From: Tepidimonas ignava
GTDB taxonomy: Bacteria > Pseudomonadota > Gammaproteobacteria > Burkholderiales > Burkholderiaceae_C
Direction of reading: 5' to 3'
NCBI RefSeq assembly: GCF_004342625.1
Contig: NZ_SMAH01000003.1
Location: 1-64,000, forward strand
DNA: 64,000 nucleotides
The notes beneath the pieces were generated by a model. The model made no database searches and was not told the DNA's origin. It saw nothing but the letters and a program-made list of their open reading frames with translations. Below, one piece after another: positions 26,783 to 34,922 of the stretch. Numbering within the stretch: the first letter of the stretch is position 1; the number at the start of each line of letters is the position of its first letter. A program made the position numbers and the translations under genes.

Positions 26783-27703
26783 ATGTTCAAAAACCTGACC
26801 GTGTTGCGGCTCGGCCAGCCCCTGCACGCCACGCTGGAGCAGGTGGAACAAGCGCTGCAAGCCCAGCCCTTCGTGCCGTGCGGCCCCACGCAAACCGAAA
26901 GCCATGGGTGGGTGCCGCCACGCGGCGAGCCCCATGCGCCGCTGGTGGAGTCGGTGGCGGGCCACTGGCTGATGCGCTGGCGGCTGGAGACCAAACGGGT
27001 GCCCGCGGCCGTGGTCAAGCGCGAGCTGCAGGCGCGCTGCGCTCAGATCGAAGCCGCCGAAGGGCGCCAGCCCGGTCGGCGCGAACAACGCGACCTCAAA
27101 GAGCAAATCACCCAGGAGCTGCTGCCGCTGGCGTTTGCCCAGGCCACCGAGGTGGCGGTGTGGCTGGATGCGCGCGCGCAGCGGCTGATGCTCGACACCA
27201 CGACGGCACGGCGGGTCGACGCGGTGACGACGGCGTTGGTCAAGGCCATCGACGGGCTGCGGCTGGAGCCGCTGAGCACTGCGCTGGCGCCCGCCAGCGC
27301 GATGACGGGCTGGCTGGCGGCCGAGCCGCAGGACTGGCCCGCGCACTTTGCCCCCGGGCGTGAGGTGGAACTCAAAGGCGACGGCGACAGCCCGCCGGTG
27401 GTGCGCTTTGCCCGCCACGTGCTGGATGTGGAGCAGATGCGCCAGCACCTGGCGCAGGGCAAGCGCCCCACCCGGCTGGCGCTGGACTGGGACGGCCGTG
27501 TGCAGTTTGTGCTGACCGAGTCGCTGCAACTGCGCCGCATCGCGTTTGCGGACGGTGTGTTCGAGCGCGACGGCCAGGCCGAGGGCGACCGTGGCTTCGA
27601 CGCCGACGCCGCGCTGGCCACCGGTGAGCTCAGCGCCCTGCTGGACGACCTCGTCGCCGCGCTGGGCGGCCTGCAGGCGGGCGCAGCGGCGCTCAGCCCT
27701 TGA
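26783..27703 (+). CDS. rdgC: RdgC, recombination-associated protein
   Basis: Nucleoid-associated DNA-binding protein that forms a ring on DNA and restrains RecA. It has 306 residues starting MFKNLTVLRL, a form typical of RdgC, with the family segments PFVPCGPTQTESHGWVPPRG and HWLMRWRLETKRVPAAVVKREL. The ATG at 26783 is chosen because the longer frame from 26729 crosses the tRNA terminator. The 3' end overlaps the convergent OsmC gene by 11 bp. Confidence 0.95.
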   Translation: MFKNLTVLRLGQPLHATLEQVEQALQAQPFVPCGPTQTESHGWVPPRGEPHAPLVESVAGHWLMRWRLETKRVPAAVVKRELQARCAQIEAAEGRQPGRREQRDLKEQITQELLPLAFAQATEVAVWLDARAQRLMLDTTTARRVDAVTTALVKAIDGLRLEPLSTALAPASAMTGWLAAEPQDWPAHFAPGREVELKGDGDSPPVVRFARHVLDVEQMRQHLAQGKRPTRLALDWDGRVQFVLTESLQLRRIAFADGVFERDGQAEGDRGFDADAALATGELSALLDDLVAALGGLQAGAAALSP

Positions 27704-28139
27704 GCACGGCGCCGCTGCCGTCGCGCACACGCACGTCGATCGGGATGCCCTCGCGCACGCTCATCGAGACGGTGCAAAAATCTTCGAACTGGGCCAGGAT
27801 GCGCTCGAGGTGCTCGTAGTCGGCACCCGGGCGCTCGAGTTGGATCTCGACCTCGATGCGCTGGATGCGCAGCCGCCCCTGCGCGTTGCGATCCACCGTG
27901 GAGCGGGCCGTGGCGCGCAGCGCACCGGGGTCGTTTTTGAACTTGCTCAGCGCAAAGGTGAGGCTGGCCGACAGGCAGTTGGCCACCGCCGCCAGCAGCA
28001 GGTGGTTCGGCGTCGGCCCCTGACCCTGCCCCAGCGGCGGCGGCTCGTCGCTGAACACGGCGGGCAGCGCCGCGCCAAAGTCGATCTCAAACTGGTACCC
28101 GCTGCGGCGGGTCAAGGTCACGGTCACGTTCTGGGCCAT
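27693..28139 (-). CDS. OsmC-family peroxiredoxin-like protein
   Basis: A 148-residue OsmC/Ohr-fold protein. The two conserved cysteines are present (VANCLSASL near residue 55 and FEDFCTVSM near 120). These act in thiol-dependent reduction of organic or sulfur peroxides in the family. The GPTPNHLLLAAVANC segment is diagnostic. It is divergent from a sulfide:quinone oxidoreductase gene, so a role in handling reactive sulfur species is a reasonable inference. Confidence 0.88.
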   Translation of the reverse strand: MAQNVTVTLTRRSGYQFEIDFGAALPAVFSDEPPPLGQGQGPTPNHLLLAAVANCLSASLTFALSKFKNDPGALRATARSTVDRNAQGRLRIQRIEVEIQLERPGADYEHLERILAQFEDFCTVSMSVREGIPIDVRVRDGSGAVLKG

Positions 28140-28249
28140 ACTGGGGATACTCCTAGGTCAGAAGGCAGGCGGGTTTGCGTTTTATCAAACCCGTCATCGC
28201 TCACGGCAACCATCATACATACCCTGTAGAGTACCTGTAGGAGGCAACC
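28140..28249. promoter_or_regulatory. Divergent osmC/sqr region with perfect dyad
   Basis: CGGGTTTG (28170-28177) and CAAACCCG (28186-28193) form a perfect 8-bp inverted repeat around an AT-rich loop, a possible operator for a sulfur-responsive regulator. Closer to sqr are two near-direct repeats, TACCCTGTAG (28219-28228) and TACCTGTAGG (28232-28241). TAGGAGG at 28238-28244 is a strong ribosome-binding site that fixes the GTG at 28250 as start. Confidence 0.5.
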
Positions 28250-29590
28250 GTGACTTCGCCACGATTGGACCGACGCGCCGCCCTGGCGCGCATGGCCGCC
28301 ATCGCCAGCGGCGCCGCTGCCCTGGGTGGGACGGCCACCCTGCCCCGCGGCGCGCACGCCGCGCCCCCATCAACGGTGAAAACATCCGCCCGCATCGCCA
28401 TCGTCGGGGCCGGCGCCGCGGGCCTGGCCAGCGCGTCGCGCCTGGCCAAACGGCTGCAGGGTGCGCAGATCACGTTGATCGACGCCCGGCGCGAGCACTT
28501 GTACCAGCCGGGCTTCACCTTGGTCGGGGCGGGCATCAAGCCCGCGTCGTACGTGCTGTCGAGCACCCAGGACTATATCCCCCAGGGCGTCGATTGGGTG
28601 CAGCAAGCCGCGGCCGAAATCGACCCCGAGGCCCGCAAAGTCGTGACGACCGACGGGCGCACCATCCCCTACGACTACCTGATCGTGGCCTGCGGGCTGG
28701 AGCTGAATTACGGCGCCATCGAGGGCATGGACATCGCGCTGATCGGCAAAGAGGGCATCGGCAGCGTGTACCACAGCCCGCAGGCGGCCGAACTGACGTG
28801 GCAGTCGATGCAACGCTTCGCCAACCAGGGTGGTGTGGCGCTGATGGGGCGCCCCCACACCGACATGAAGTGCGCCGGCGCGCCGCTGAAGTACACCTTC
28901 ATCACCGACGACCGCCTGCGCCGCGCCGGCCAGCGCGGCCGGGCCGAGCTGCACTACCTGGCGCCGCAAAAAACCTTGTTCTCGGTGCCGATCGTGGCCG
29001 AGAAGGTGCGCATGCTGTTCGCCCAGCGCGGTATCCAAACCCACATGGAACACCGCCTCGTGGCGCTGGACCCCGGTCGGCGCATCGCGACCTACGAAAC
29101 CCCCGCGGGGCGCACCGAGCTGCGCTGGGACTTCATCCACGTGGTGCCGCCGATGCGCGCCCCGGCGGTGGTGCGCAACAGCCCGCTGCCGTGGCAGGAC
29201 GGTCCGTTCGCACGCGAAAGCTGGCTGGAGGTGGATCGCGAGACCCTGCGGCACAAGCGCTACGCCAACGTCTTTGGCCTGGGCGACATCGCCGGTGTGC
29301 CCAAGGGCAAAACCGCGGCCAGTGTCAAGTGGCAGGTGCCCGTTGCCGTCGATCACTTGGTTGGCGACCTGGCCGGACGCCCTTCTGAGGAGCGTTACAA
29401 CGGCTACACCTCGTGCCCCTTGATCACCCGCCTGGGGCGCGCGATGTTGATCGAGTTCGACTACCACGACAACCTGTACGAATCGTTCCCCGGCTTCATC
29501 GCCCCGCTGGAGGAGCTGTGGGTGAGCTGGGTCATGAAGACGATGGCCCTCAAGCCCACCTACATCAGCATGCTGCGTGGCCGCGCCTGA
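28250..29590 (+). CDS. sqr: Sulfide:quinone oxidoreductase-like flavoprotein, Tat signal
   Basis: FAD-dependent pyridine-nucleotide-disulfide-type oxidoreductase of 446 residues that resembles type-II sulfide:quinone oxidoreductases. These oxidise sulfide and pass electrons to quinone. The FAD motif is RIAIVGAGAAGLASASRLAK (about residue 47 on). Candidate redox cysteines are in DMKCAGAPLKYTF and YTSCPLITRLG. The N-terminus LDRRAALARM followed by a hydrophobic stretch and AHA looks like a twin-arginine export signal, unusual for this group. The start is a GTG backed by TAGGAGG. A small membrane-protein gene follows after 21 bp. Confidence 0.88.
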   Translation: MTSPRLDRRAALARMAAIASGAAALGGTATLPRGAHAAPPSTVKTSARIAIVGAGAAGLASASRLAKRLQGAQITLIDARREHLYQPGFTLVGAGIKPASYVLSSTQDYIPQGVDWVQQAAAEIDPEARKVVTTDGRTIPYDYLIVACGLELNYGAIEGMDIALIGKEGIGSVYHSPQAAELTWQSMQRFANQGGVALMGRPHTDMKCAGAPLKYTFITDDRLRRAGQRGRAELHYLAPQKTLFSVPIVAEKVRMLFAQRGIQTHMEHRLVALDPGRRIATYETPAGRTELRWDFIHVVPPMRAPAVVRNSPLPWQDGPFARESWLEVDRETLRHKRYANVFGLGDIAGVPKGKTAASVKWQVPVAVDHLVGDLAGRPSEERYNGYTSCPLITRLGRAMLIEFDYHDNLYESFPGFIAPLEELWVSWVMKTMALKPTYISMLRGRA

Positions 29591-29611
29591 GCCCCGCTGG
29601 AGGAGTCCACG

Positions 29612-29962
29612 ATGAAAGAGTACGACCCGATGGTGTTTTTGGCGGTGTTTCAGGAAATGCTGGGCCCGCTGCTGTGGCTGCTGCCGTTGTTGGCGCTGGC
29701 GGCGGTGGTCGGCTTCGTCTGGGTGTGGCGGCGCGAGGGCGCCCTGGTCTCGCGCCGCTTGGTGCGCGCCGAACTGCTCGGACTGCTGGGTGGCGGGCTG
29801 GCCCTGGTGATCATGGCCATCGTGTCATCGTCTGGCTTCACCGACGCGGCCGGTCCGGCGGACTGGTTTTTGATCCTGATCGTGTACGGCGTGGGTTTCG
29901 TCGCCACCACCGTGGCCGCCTACACCGTGCTGGGCCTGCTGTGGCCCAAGCCCCGCGCGTGA
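29612..29962 (+). CDS. Small membrane protein (DUF5368-like)
   Basis: A 116-residue protein with three predicted membrane helices (about residues 18-38, 53-73 and 84-108) and a basic cytoplasmic loop RREGALVSRRLVRAE. It follows sqr by 21 bp with a GGAGGAG ribosome-binding site, so the two are cotranscribed. I recall similar proteins (DUF5368) beside SQR-type genes, but no function is known to me. It may anchor the flavoprotein or connect it to the quinone pool. Confidence 0.7.
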   Translation: MKEYDPMVFLAVFQEMLGPLLWLLPLLALAAVVGFVWVWRREGALVSRRLVRAELLGLLGGGLALVIMAIVSSSGFTDAAGPADWFLILIVYGVGFVATTVAAYTVLGLLWPKPRA

Positions 29963-29972
29963 TGGCGTTGAA

Positions 29973-30010
29973 GCCCCCTCGGTGCGGCGTGGTGCCGGCA
30001 CCGCTGGGGC
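29973..30010 (+). terminator. Large hairpin after the sqr operon
   Basis: GCCCCCTCGGTGC (29973-29985) pairs with GCACCGCTGGGGC (29998-30010) with two internal mismatches and a 12-nt loop. There is no T-run. It probably separates sqr transcription from jetA. Confidence 0.5.
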
Positions 30011-30047
30011 GGGGCGGCCCGTGGCCGTGGGGCGCGATGGCATCCCC

Positions 30048-30053
30048 TAGAAT
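30048..30053 (+). promoter_or_regulatory. Probable -10 of the jetABCD operon
   Basis: TAGAAT, 35 bp before the jetA ATG. No convincing -35 was recognised. Confidence 0.3.
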
Positions 30054-30088
30054 CGGGGCCCCCACGACACCCAGCCGCCCGCCCGCGC

Positions 30089-31396
30089 ATGTCGCTGCCC
30101 CCCGAGACCGACGCCGACGCCAGCCCCTTCGAGGCGTTTTTCCGCGACCCTGACGCCGCGCTGGGCACCTCGGTCGGGTGGGCGCTGGCCGAGCGCGCGC
30201 CGCTGATCGAAGCGCTGCGCGGCCTGCTCTCCGGCCCGGCGGCCTGGGTGCGGTTGCGGTTGTGGTGTTTTTTGGAGCTGGCCACGATCGCGCAAGGACG
30301 GCTGGACCGCGAGGCGTTGCAGCAGCGCTTCCACGCGGTGCAACCCGCGGCGCTGGAGCAGGTGCTCAAGCGCCTGCGCGAGCTGGGGTTGCTGGCCTGG
30401 GACGCCACCGCGCACGACTACACGCTGCCGCCCTTGGCGCGCCAATTGCACGCGCTGCTGGCCCCCTTGGCCCAGCCGCCCAGCGACGACGACGAGCTGG
30501 CGCCGCTGCTGGCGCAGGCCGCCGGCGCCCATGCGCTGGGGCTGACCCAGCCCGCGCAACTGCAGCACCTGCACGCGCAACTGGCGCGGCTGCACGACGA
30601 TTTTGAGGAGGCGATCACCAGCGGCTCCGAAGCGCGGCTGCGCGCGGTGCAGCCGCGCTTTGAGCGCGCGCTGGGCTTGGTGGAGCGCGCCGGCGAGGCC
30701 TTGACCGCGCTGATCCGCAGCGGCAGCGACCACCCCCGGCTGGAGCGCGAGGCGCGCGCGCTGGGCTACGCGCAGGCACGCTTGCTGGCCATGGCCAGCC
30801 AGTTCCACCGCGCGCTGCAGCAGCTTGACCGCCAACGCGTCACGCTGGGCAGCACCGGGGTGACCAGCTCCGACGTACGCGACTGGCTGCGCGGCTTGCC
30901 GGCGGCACAGCTGGCGCGGCTGGCCGAGGGCGCACTGCTGCACGGGGTGGCCCCGGTGTTCGTCAGCCAGCACGACCTGCTCGACGTCGCCGAGGCCGAG
31001 TGGGAGCGCGACCGCCCCGACCCCGCGCGCAGCCAAGCGTTGCCACCCCCGCACCGCGCCGGCACCGGGGACCTGGACGTGCCCCCACCGCCGGCCGAGT
31101 TGTTGGCGCTGATCGACGCGCTGACCCGCTGGCGTGAAGCCCAACCCCACCCCCACCCGCTGCCCGAGGCGGTGCTGGGTGGGCGTTACGCGCAGGCGGC
31201 CTACCGCCTGCAACTGCTGCCTTTGCTGGGCGACGCGCAGGCTGCGGCGCTGCAAGGCCCCACCGGCACGCTGGCACGCAGCGGCTGGCGTGCCGAGTTC
31301 AGCCCCACCACGATCGCGGTGGACGACGCCGCCGTGCAGCGCGTCAGCGACGGCACGCTGCTGCCCCCGCAACCTCTGGACACCCCCGGACCATGA
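30089..31396 (+). CDS. jetA: JetA, Wadjet kleisin-like subunit
   Basis: A 435-residue MksF/JetA-type kleisin of a Wadjet anti-plasmid system. It has a winged-helix-like N-terminal part (LRLWCFLELATIAQGRLDREALQQ, about residues 55-120), a long helical middle and a C-terminal winged-helix-like region. The sequence alone is not distinctive. The call rests on being first in a four-gene set with an MksE-like, an SMC-like and a Toprim-containing JetD-like protein in the order ABCD. The ATGA overlap with jetB shows coupling. The final residues, LDTPGP, recur near the JetB C-terminus. Confidence 0.85.
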   Translation: MSLPPETDADASPFEAFFRDPDAALGTSVGWALAERAPLIEALRGLLSGPAAWVRLRLWCFLELATIAQGRLDREALQQRFHAVQPAALEQVLKRLRELGLLAWDATAHDYTLPPLARQLHALLAPLAQPPSDDDELAPLLAQAAGAHALGLTQPAQLQHLHAQLARLHDDFEEAITSGSEARLRAVQPRFERALGLVERAGEALTALIRSGSDHPRLEREARALGYAQARLLAMASQFHRALQQLDRQRVTLGSTGVTSSDVRDWLRGLPAAQLARLAEGALLHGVAPVFVSQHDLLDVAEAEWERDRPDPARSQALPPPHRAGTGDLDVPPPPAELLALIDALTRWREAQPHPHPLPEAVLGGRYAQAAYRLQLLPLLGDAQAAALQGPTGTLARSGWRAEFSPTTIAVDDAAVQRVSDGTLLPPQPLDTPGP

Positions 31397-32097
31397 CGCA
31401 ACCCGACGACGCCGCCCTGCTCGCCGCCGAACTGTTGGCGCGCCGCTGGCTGCCGCGCCAGCACCCGCGCGTGCGCCGTGCCTTGGTCGATGCCGACCTG
31501 TGGGCCGCCGTGCAAGACCGGCTGGCCGCGGTGGGGCTGCGGCTGGTGGACAACATCTACGCCGACCATGTCACCGTGGCGCTGCTGCGCCCGGTGGAAA
31601 ACGCCGTCTTCGGCGACACGGGGCTGGCCACGCACAACAACATCGACCTGCCGCGCGACGCCATTTCGCTGCTGGTGGTGCTGTGGGCGCTGATCGTGCT
31701 GCCCAAGCGGGAGCGACAAGCCGCGCGGCAAGGCGACGCGGGCCAAGCCGAAATGTTCGCCGCCGAGCGGCCGCTGCCTGCGGCACGGCAGACCAGCCCG
31801 GTGGTGGCCTACCGCGCGCTGCTGGCCGACTTCGGTGCCCAGCTCGGGCGCAAAACACGCCTGGACGCCAACCTCAAACGGCTGGAAAACCACGGCTTCA
31901 TCGTTCGCCGCGGCGACGACATCGCCGAAGGCCCGCTGCTGGACCTGTTGCTGGACTACGACGTGCTGGCGCCGCGCGTGCTGGAGGGCACGCTGGCCGA
32001 GGTGCTGCAACGCGCGCGCCAGCGCGTGCTGGTCGAGCCCGACGCGCTGCCCGTGGACACCCCCGGACCCGACGCCGAAGCCTCCACCACCGATTGA
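31393..32097 (+). CDS. jetB: JetB, Wadjet MksE/KITE-like subunit
   Basis: A 234-residue MksE-like protein expected to have two winged helices (KITE fold) that bind the JetA kleisin and regulate the SMC motor. The segment HNNIDLPRDAISLLVVLWALIVLPKRERQ and the later LKRLENHGFIVRRGDDIAEGPLL wing are typical of MksE/JetB (DUF4194-like) proteins. It overlaps jetA by 4 nt and lies 11 bp before jetC. The acidic, proline-rich tail contains VDTPGP, a copy of the JetA terminus. Confidence 0.87.
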   Translation: MTQPDDAALLAAELLARRWLPRQHPRVRRALVDADLWAAVQDRLAAVGLRLVDNIYADHVTVALLRPVENAVFGDTGLATHNNIDLPRDAISLLVVLWALIVLPKRERQAARQGDAGQAEMFAAERPLPAARQTSPVVAYRALLADFGAQLGRKTRLDANLKRLENHGFIVRRGDDIAEGPLLDLLLDYDVLAPRVLEGTLAEVLQRARQRVLVEPDALPVDTPGPDAEASTTD

Positions 32098-32108
32098 CGC
32101 CAAGCCCT

Positions 32109-34916
32109 ATGTTTCACCTCAAGAGCCTGGAGCTGCTGCACTGGGACTACTGCCAGCGCCTGACGCTGCCGCTGGACGGCGCCATCATCACGGTGGCTGG
32201 CCCCAACGGGTCGGGCAAAACCACCCTGCTGGACGCCATGCGCACCCTGCTGGGCCTGGAATGCTCGGGCGGGCGCAGCTACAAAACCTACGCACGCCAC
32301 GCCAACGCCGACAGCGTATGGCTGCGCGCCACGGTGGACAACCGCCCGCGCACGCGCCAAAGCTCCAGCCGCCCCTTTGCGCGCAGCCTGCTGTACGCCG
32401 ACGAGGTGACGCTGGCGTGCCACATCGCGCGCAACGGCGGCGACTGGCAGCGCCGCTACTGGATGGGCGACGGCGACGTCCCCATCGAAGCGCTGCTGCA
32501 GCGCCCGGAGCGCGAGTGGCTGGGGCTGGAAGCCTGGCGCCGCCGGCTGGAAAGCGCCGGGCTGAGCCGCGCCATCGCGCGCGTGCTGGCGCTGGAGCAA
32601 GGCCAAACCGACCGGCTGTGCGAATACTCGCCGCGCGAGCTGCTGCGGCTGGTGTTCGACGTTTTTGGCGACCAGGAGGTGCTGGACCGCTACGAAGAAG
32701 CGCGCCGCCACCAACAGGCCGTGGCGGCCGAGCTGGAAGCTGCGCAGCGCGAGCTGGCCCACGGCCAGGCCCAACTGGCGGAACTGGCCAGCCGCGTCAA
32801 CCTGTACCGCCAGTGGCAGGCCCGCGTACGCGAACGCGACGCGCTGCAGCACGACATCATCCCCGCGCTGCAGTGGCATGGCGCGCGCCGCGACGCCGCC
32901 CAGCGGCTGTGGCAGGCCCACCGTCAACGTCAGCGCCTGGCACCCCTGGCGCAGCGTCTGGCCGCCCAACGGCAGGCCCTGGCGGCGCTGCACGAGCGCT
33001 GGCAGCAGGCCCGTCAGGTGCTGCACGGCGCCGACCAAGCCTACCAGGCCGCGCGCGACGACGCCGAGCGCCTGGGACGCCAACGCGACGTGCTGCACGA
33101 CACCCTGCAACAGCAAGCCCGGCTGCAGGCGCTGGCCGCCATCGACACCGACCACGGTGAGCTGCAACGCCGCCTCGACGCCCTGGTGGCCCAGGCGCAG
33201 CCGCTGCAAGCGCGGCTGGCGGCGCTGCAGCAGGAACGTCATCAACTCAGCACCGAGCGCGACCAGCTCAGCGACGGGCGCCGTGCCCCGCCCCCACCGC
33301 CCGACGTGGAGGCGTTTTTGCGCGAGCTGCGCCGCGCCAACATCGGCCACCATGTCGTGGCCGACGTCATCGACATCGCCGACGAGCGCTGGCGCGCCGC
33401 GGCCGAAGGCGTGCTGCGCGGCCTGCGCTGGGTGGTCGTGCTGGATCATGCCGACACGCAGGCCGAGGCCATGGCGTTGGCCGAGCGGCTGCGCTACCGG
33501 CATTACGTCGTGCCCCACGGTGACGCGGTGCCCGCCGACGTGCCACGCGACAGCCTGCTGGCGGTGCTGCGCGTGCGCGACACCCTGCCCGGCTGGATGA
33601 TCGAAACGCTGCGGCGCATCCGCCGCGTCGCCAACATCGACGAAGGCTTGCGCCTCGGCGGCGAGTGGATCACCCCCCAAGCCTACTGGCGCGATGGGCG
33701 CGGCGGCCGCAGCGTGTGGATCGAGCCGCGCGAGCACCAGTTTGGCGCCGCCGCCGTGCAGGCTCGCCGTCAGGCGCTGGACGAGCGGTTGGCCCAGCTG
33801 GACACCGAACACGCCCGCCTGCTGCAGCGCTTGCAACCGCTGCAACACGACATCGATGCCGTGCAGCAGGCGCTGCGCGGCGTCGGCGCGGCGCAGCAGC
33901 TTGCGCAACGCGCGACCGAATTTCAGCAGGCCCAAGCCGCCCTGCAGGCCCTGCAACCCGCGCTGGCCGACGCCCAGACCCGCATGGCGCAAGCCCTGCA
34001 GCAGCTCGAAGCGGCGCGGGCGCGCGAGCGTGAGCTGGACCGCCAGTACCACGCCGACCAGCAGCAGCTGCAGCACGACCAAAGCACGCTGGACGAGCAA
34101 ACCCGCCATGCCATGGCCGCCCTGCGCCGCGCCCGTGACGAGGCGGCGGCGTTGCGCCGCGACCGCTGCCCCCTGCCAGCGTCGTGGCGGCACAGCGCCG
34201 CCGTGCAGCCGTGGTGGGCGCAGTACGGCAGCGCCGAGGGCGCGCGCAACGAACTGGCGCGGCTGCAACGCGACCTGGACGAAGGCCAGTGGGAGACCGA
34301 CCCCAGCGTCGAAGAGCGCCACACGCTGATGCAGGCCAACGTCGTGCAGCAAGAACTCATCGTGCGCGAGCGCCAAGCCGGCAACGCTGCGGCGGCGCGC
34401 GCCGTCGACAACGCGCGCGAGCGCTACATCGACGTGCTGCGCTCCACCGTGCGGCGCTACCGAAAAAACATCGTCGAGCTGGGCCAACTGGCCGGCGTCG
34501 AGGTGCACGCCGAGCTGCCGCACCTGGACAACGACGACACCGTGCTGCGCCAGGCCGAGCTCAAGGTGCACTTCAACTTCGACGGCAAGGGCCACATTGG
34601 CCTCAACGACGGCGAAGCCTCGGGCGGCCAGCAGGTCATCAAGTCGCTGATCCTGCTGGTTGGCCTGTTGAAAGACGACGAGACCCCGGGCGGCTTTGTC
34701 TTCATCGACGAGCCGTTTGCCCACTTGGACGTGCGCAACATCCAGCTGGTCGGGCACTTCCTCAAGTCCACCCGCGCGCAGTACGTGCTGACCACCCCGA
34801 TCACGCACAACGTCGAGGTGTTCGAACCCGCCGACATCACGCTGGTGACCAGCAAAAAACCCGCCGGCGCGCGCTGGGCGCCCCCCATCGGCGTGCTGCA
34901 ACGCCGCCCGGCCTGA
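32109..34916 (+). CDS. jetC: JetC, Wadjet SMC-like ATPase
   Basis: SMC/MukB-like motor ATPase of 935 residues that extrudes DNA loops and recognises small circular DNA in Wadjet systems. Walker A GPNGSGKTT is at about residues 31-39. The ABC signature SGGQQ is near 837 and Walker B FVFIDEP near 866. Two long Gln/Arg/Ala-rich coiled coils (about 190-395 and 560-760) flank a hinge-like domain (about 400-550). The start at 32109 (MFHLKSLELLHWD) is 11 bp after jetB. A much longer in-frame opening upstream is a shadow of jetAB. Confidence 0.95.
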   Translation: MFHLKSLELLHWDYCQRLTLPLDGAIITVAGPNGSGKTTLLDAMRTLLGLECSGGRSYKTYARHANADSVWLRATVDNRPRTRQSSSRPFARSLLYADEVTLACHIARNGGDWQRRYWMGDGDVPIEALLQRPEREWLGLEAWRRRLESAGLSRAIARVLALEQGQTDRLCEYSPRELLRLVFDVFGDQEVLDRYEEARRHQQAVAAELEAAQRELAHGQAQLAELASRVNLYRQWQARVRERDALQHDIIPALQWHGARRDAAQRLWQAHRQRQRLAPLAQRLAAQRQALAALHERWQQARQVLHGADQAYQAARDDAERLGRQRDVLHDTLQQQARLQALAAIDTDHGELQRRLDALVAQAQPLQARLAALQQERHQLSTERDQLSDGRRAPPPPPDVEAFLRELRRANIGHHVVADVIDIADERWRAAAEGVLRGLRWVVVLDHADTQAEAMALAERLRYRHYVVPHGDAVPADVPRDSLLAVLRVRDTLPGWMIETLRRIRRVANIDEGLRLGGEWITPQAYWRDGRGGRSVWIEPREHQFGAAAVQARRQALDERLAQLDTEHARLLQRLQPLQHDIDAVQQALRGVGAAQQLAQRATEFQQAQAALQALQPALADAQTRMAQALQQLEAARARERELDRQYHADQQQLQHDQSTLDEQTRHAMAALRRARDEAAALRRDRCPLPASWRHSAAVQPWWAQYGSAEGARNELARLQRDLDEGQWETDPSVEERHTLMQANVVQQELIVRERQAGNAAAARAVDNARERYIDVLRSTVRRYRKNIVELGQLAGVEVHAELPHLDNDDTVLRQAELKVHFNFDGKGHIGLNDGEASGGQQVIKSLILLVGLLKDDETPGGFVFIDEPFAHLDVRNIQLVGHFLKSTRAQYVLTTPITHNVEVFEPADITLVTSKKPAGARWAPPIGVLQRRPA

Positions 34917-34922
34917 CGCACC

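Noticed and set aside
26624-26783. tRNA-Gly as attachment site of an integrated element
   Set aside because: No integrase nearby and no repeat of the tRNA 3' end was noticed; a normal terminator and rdgC follow.
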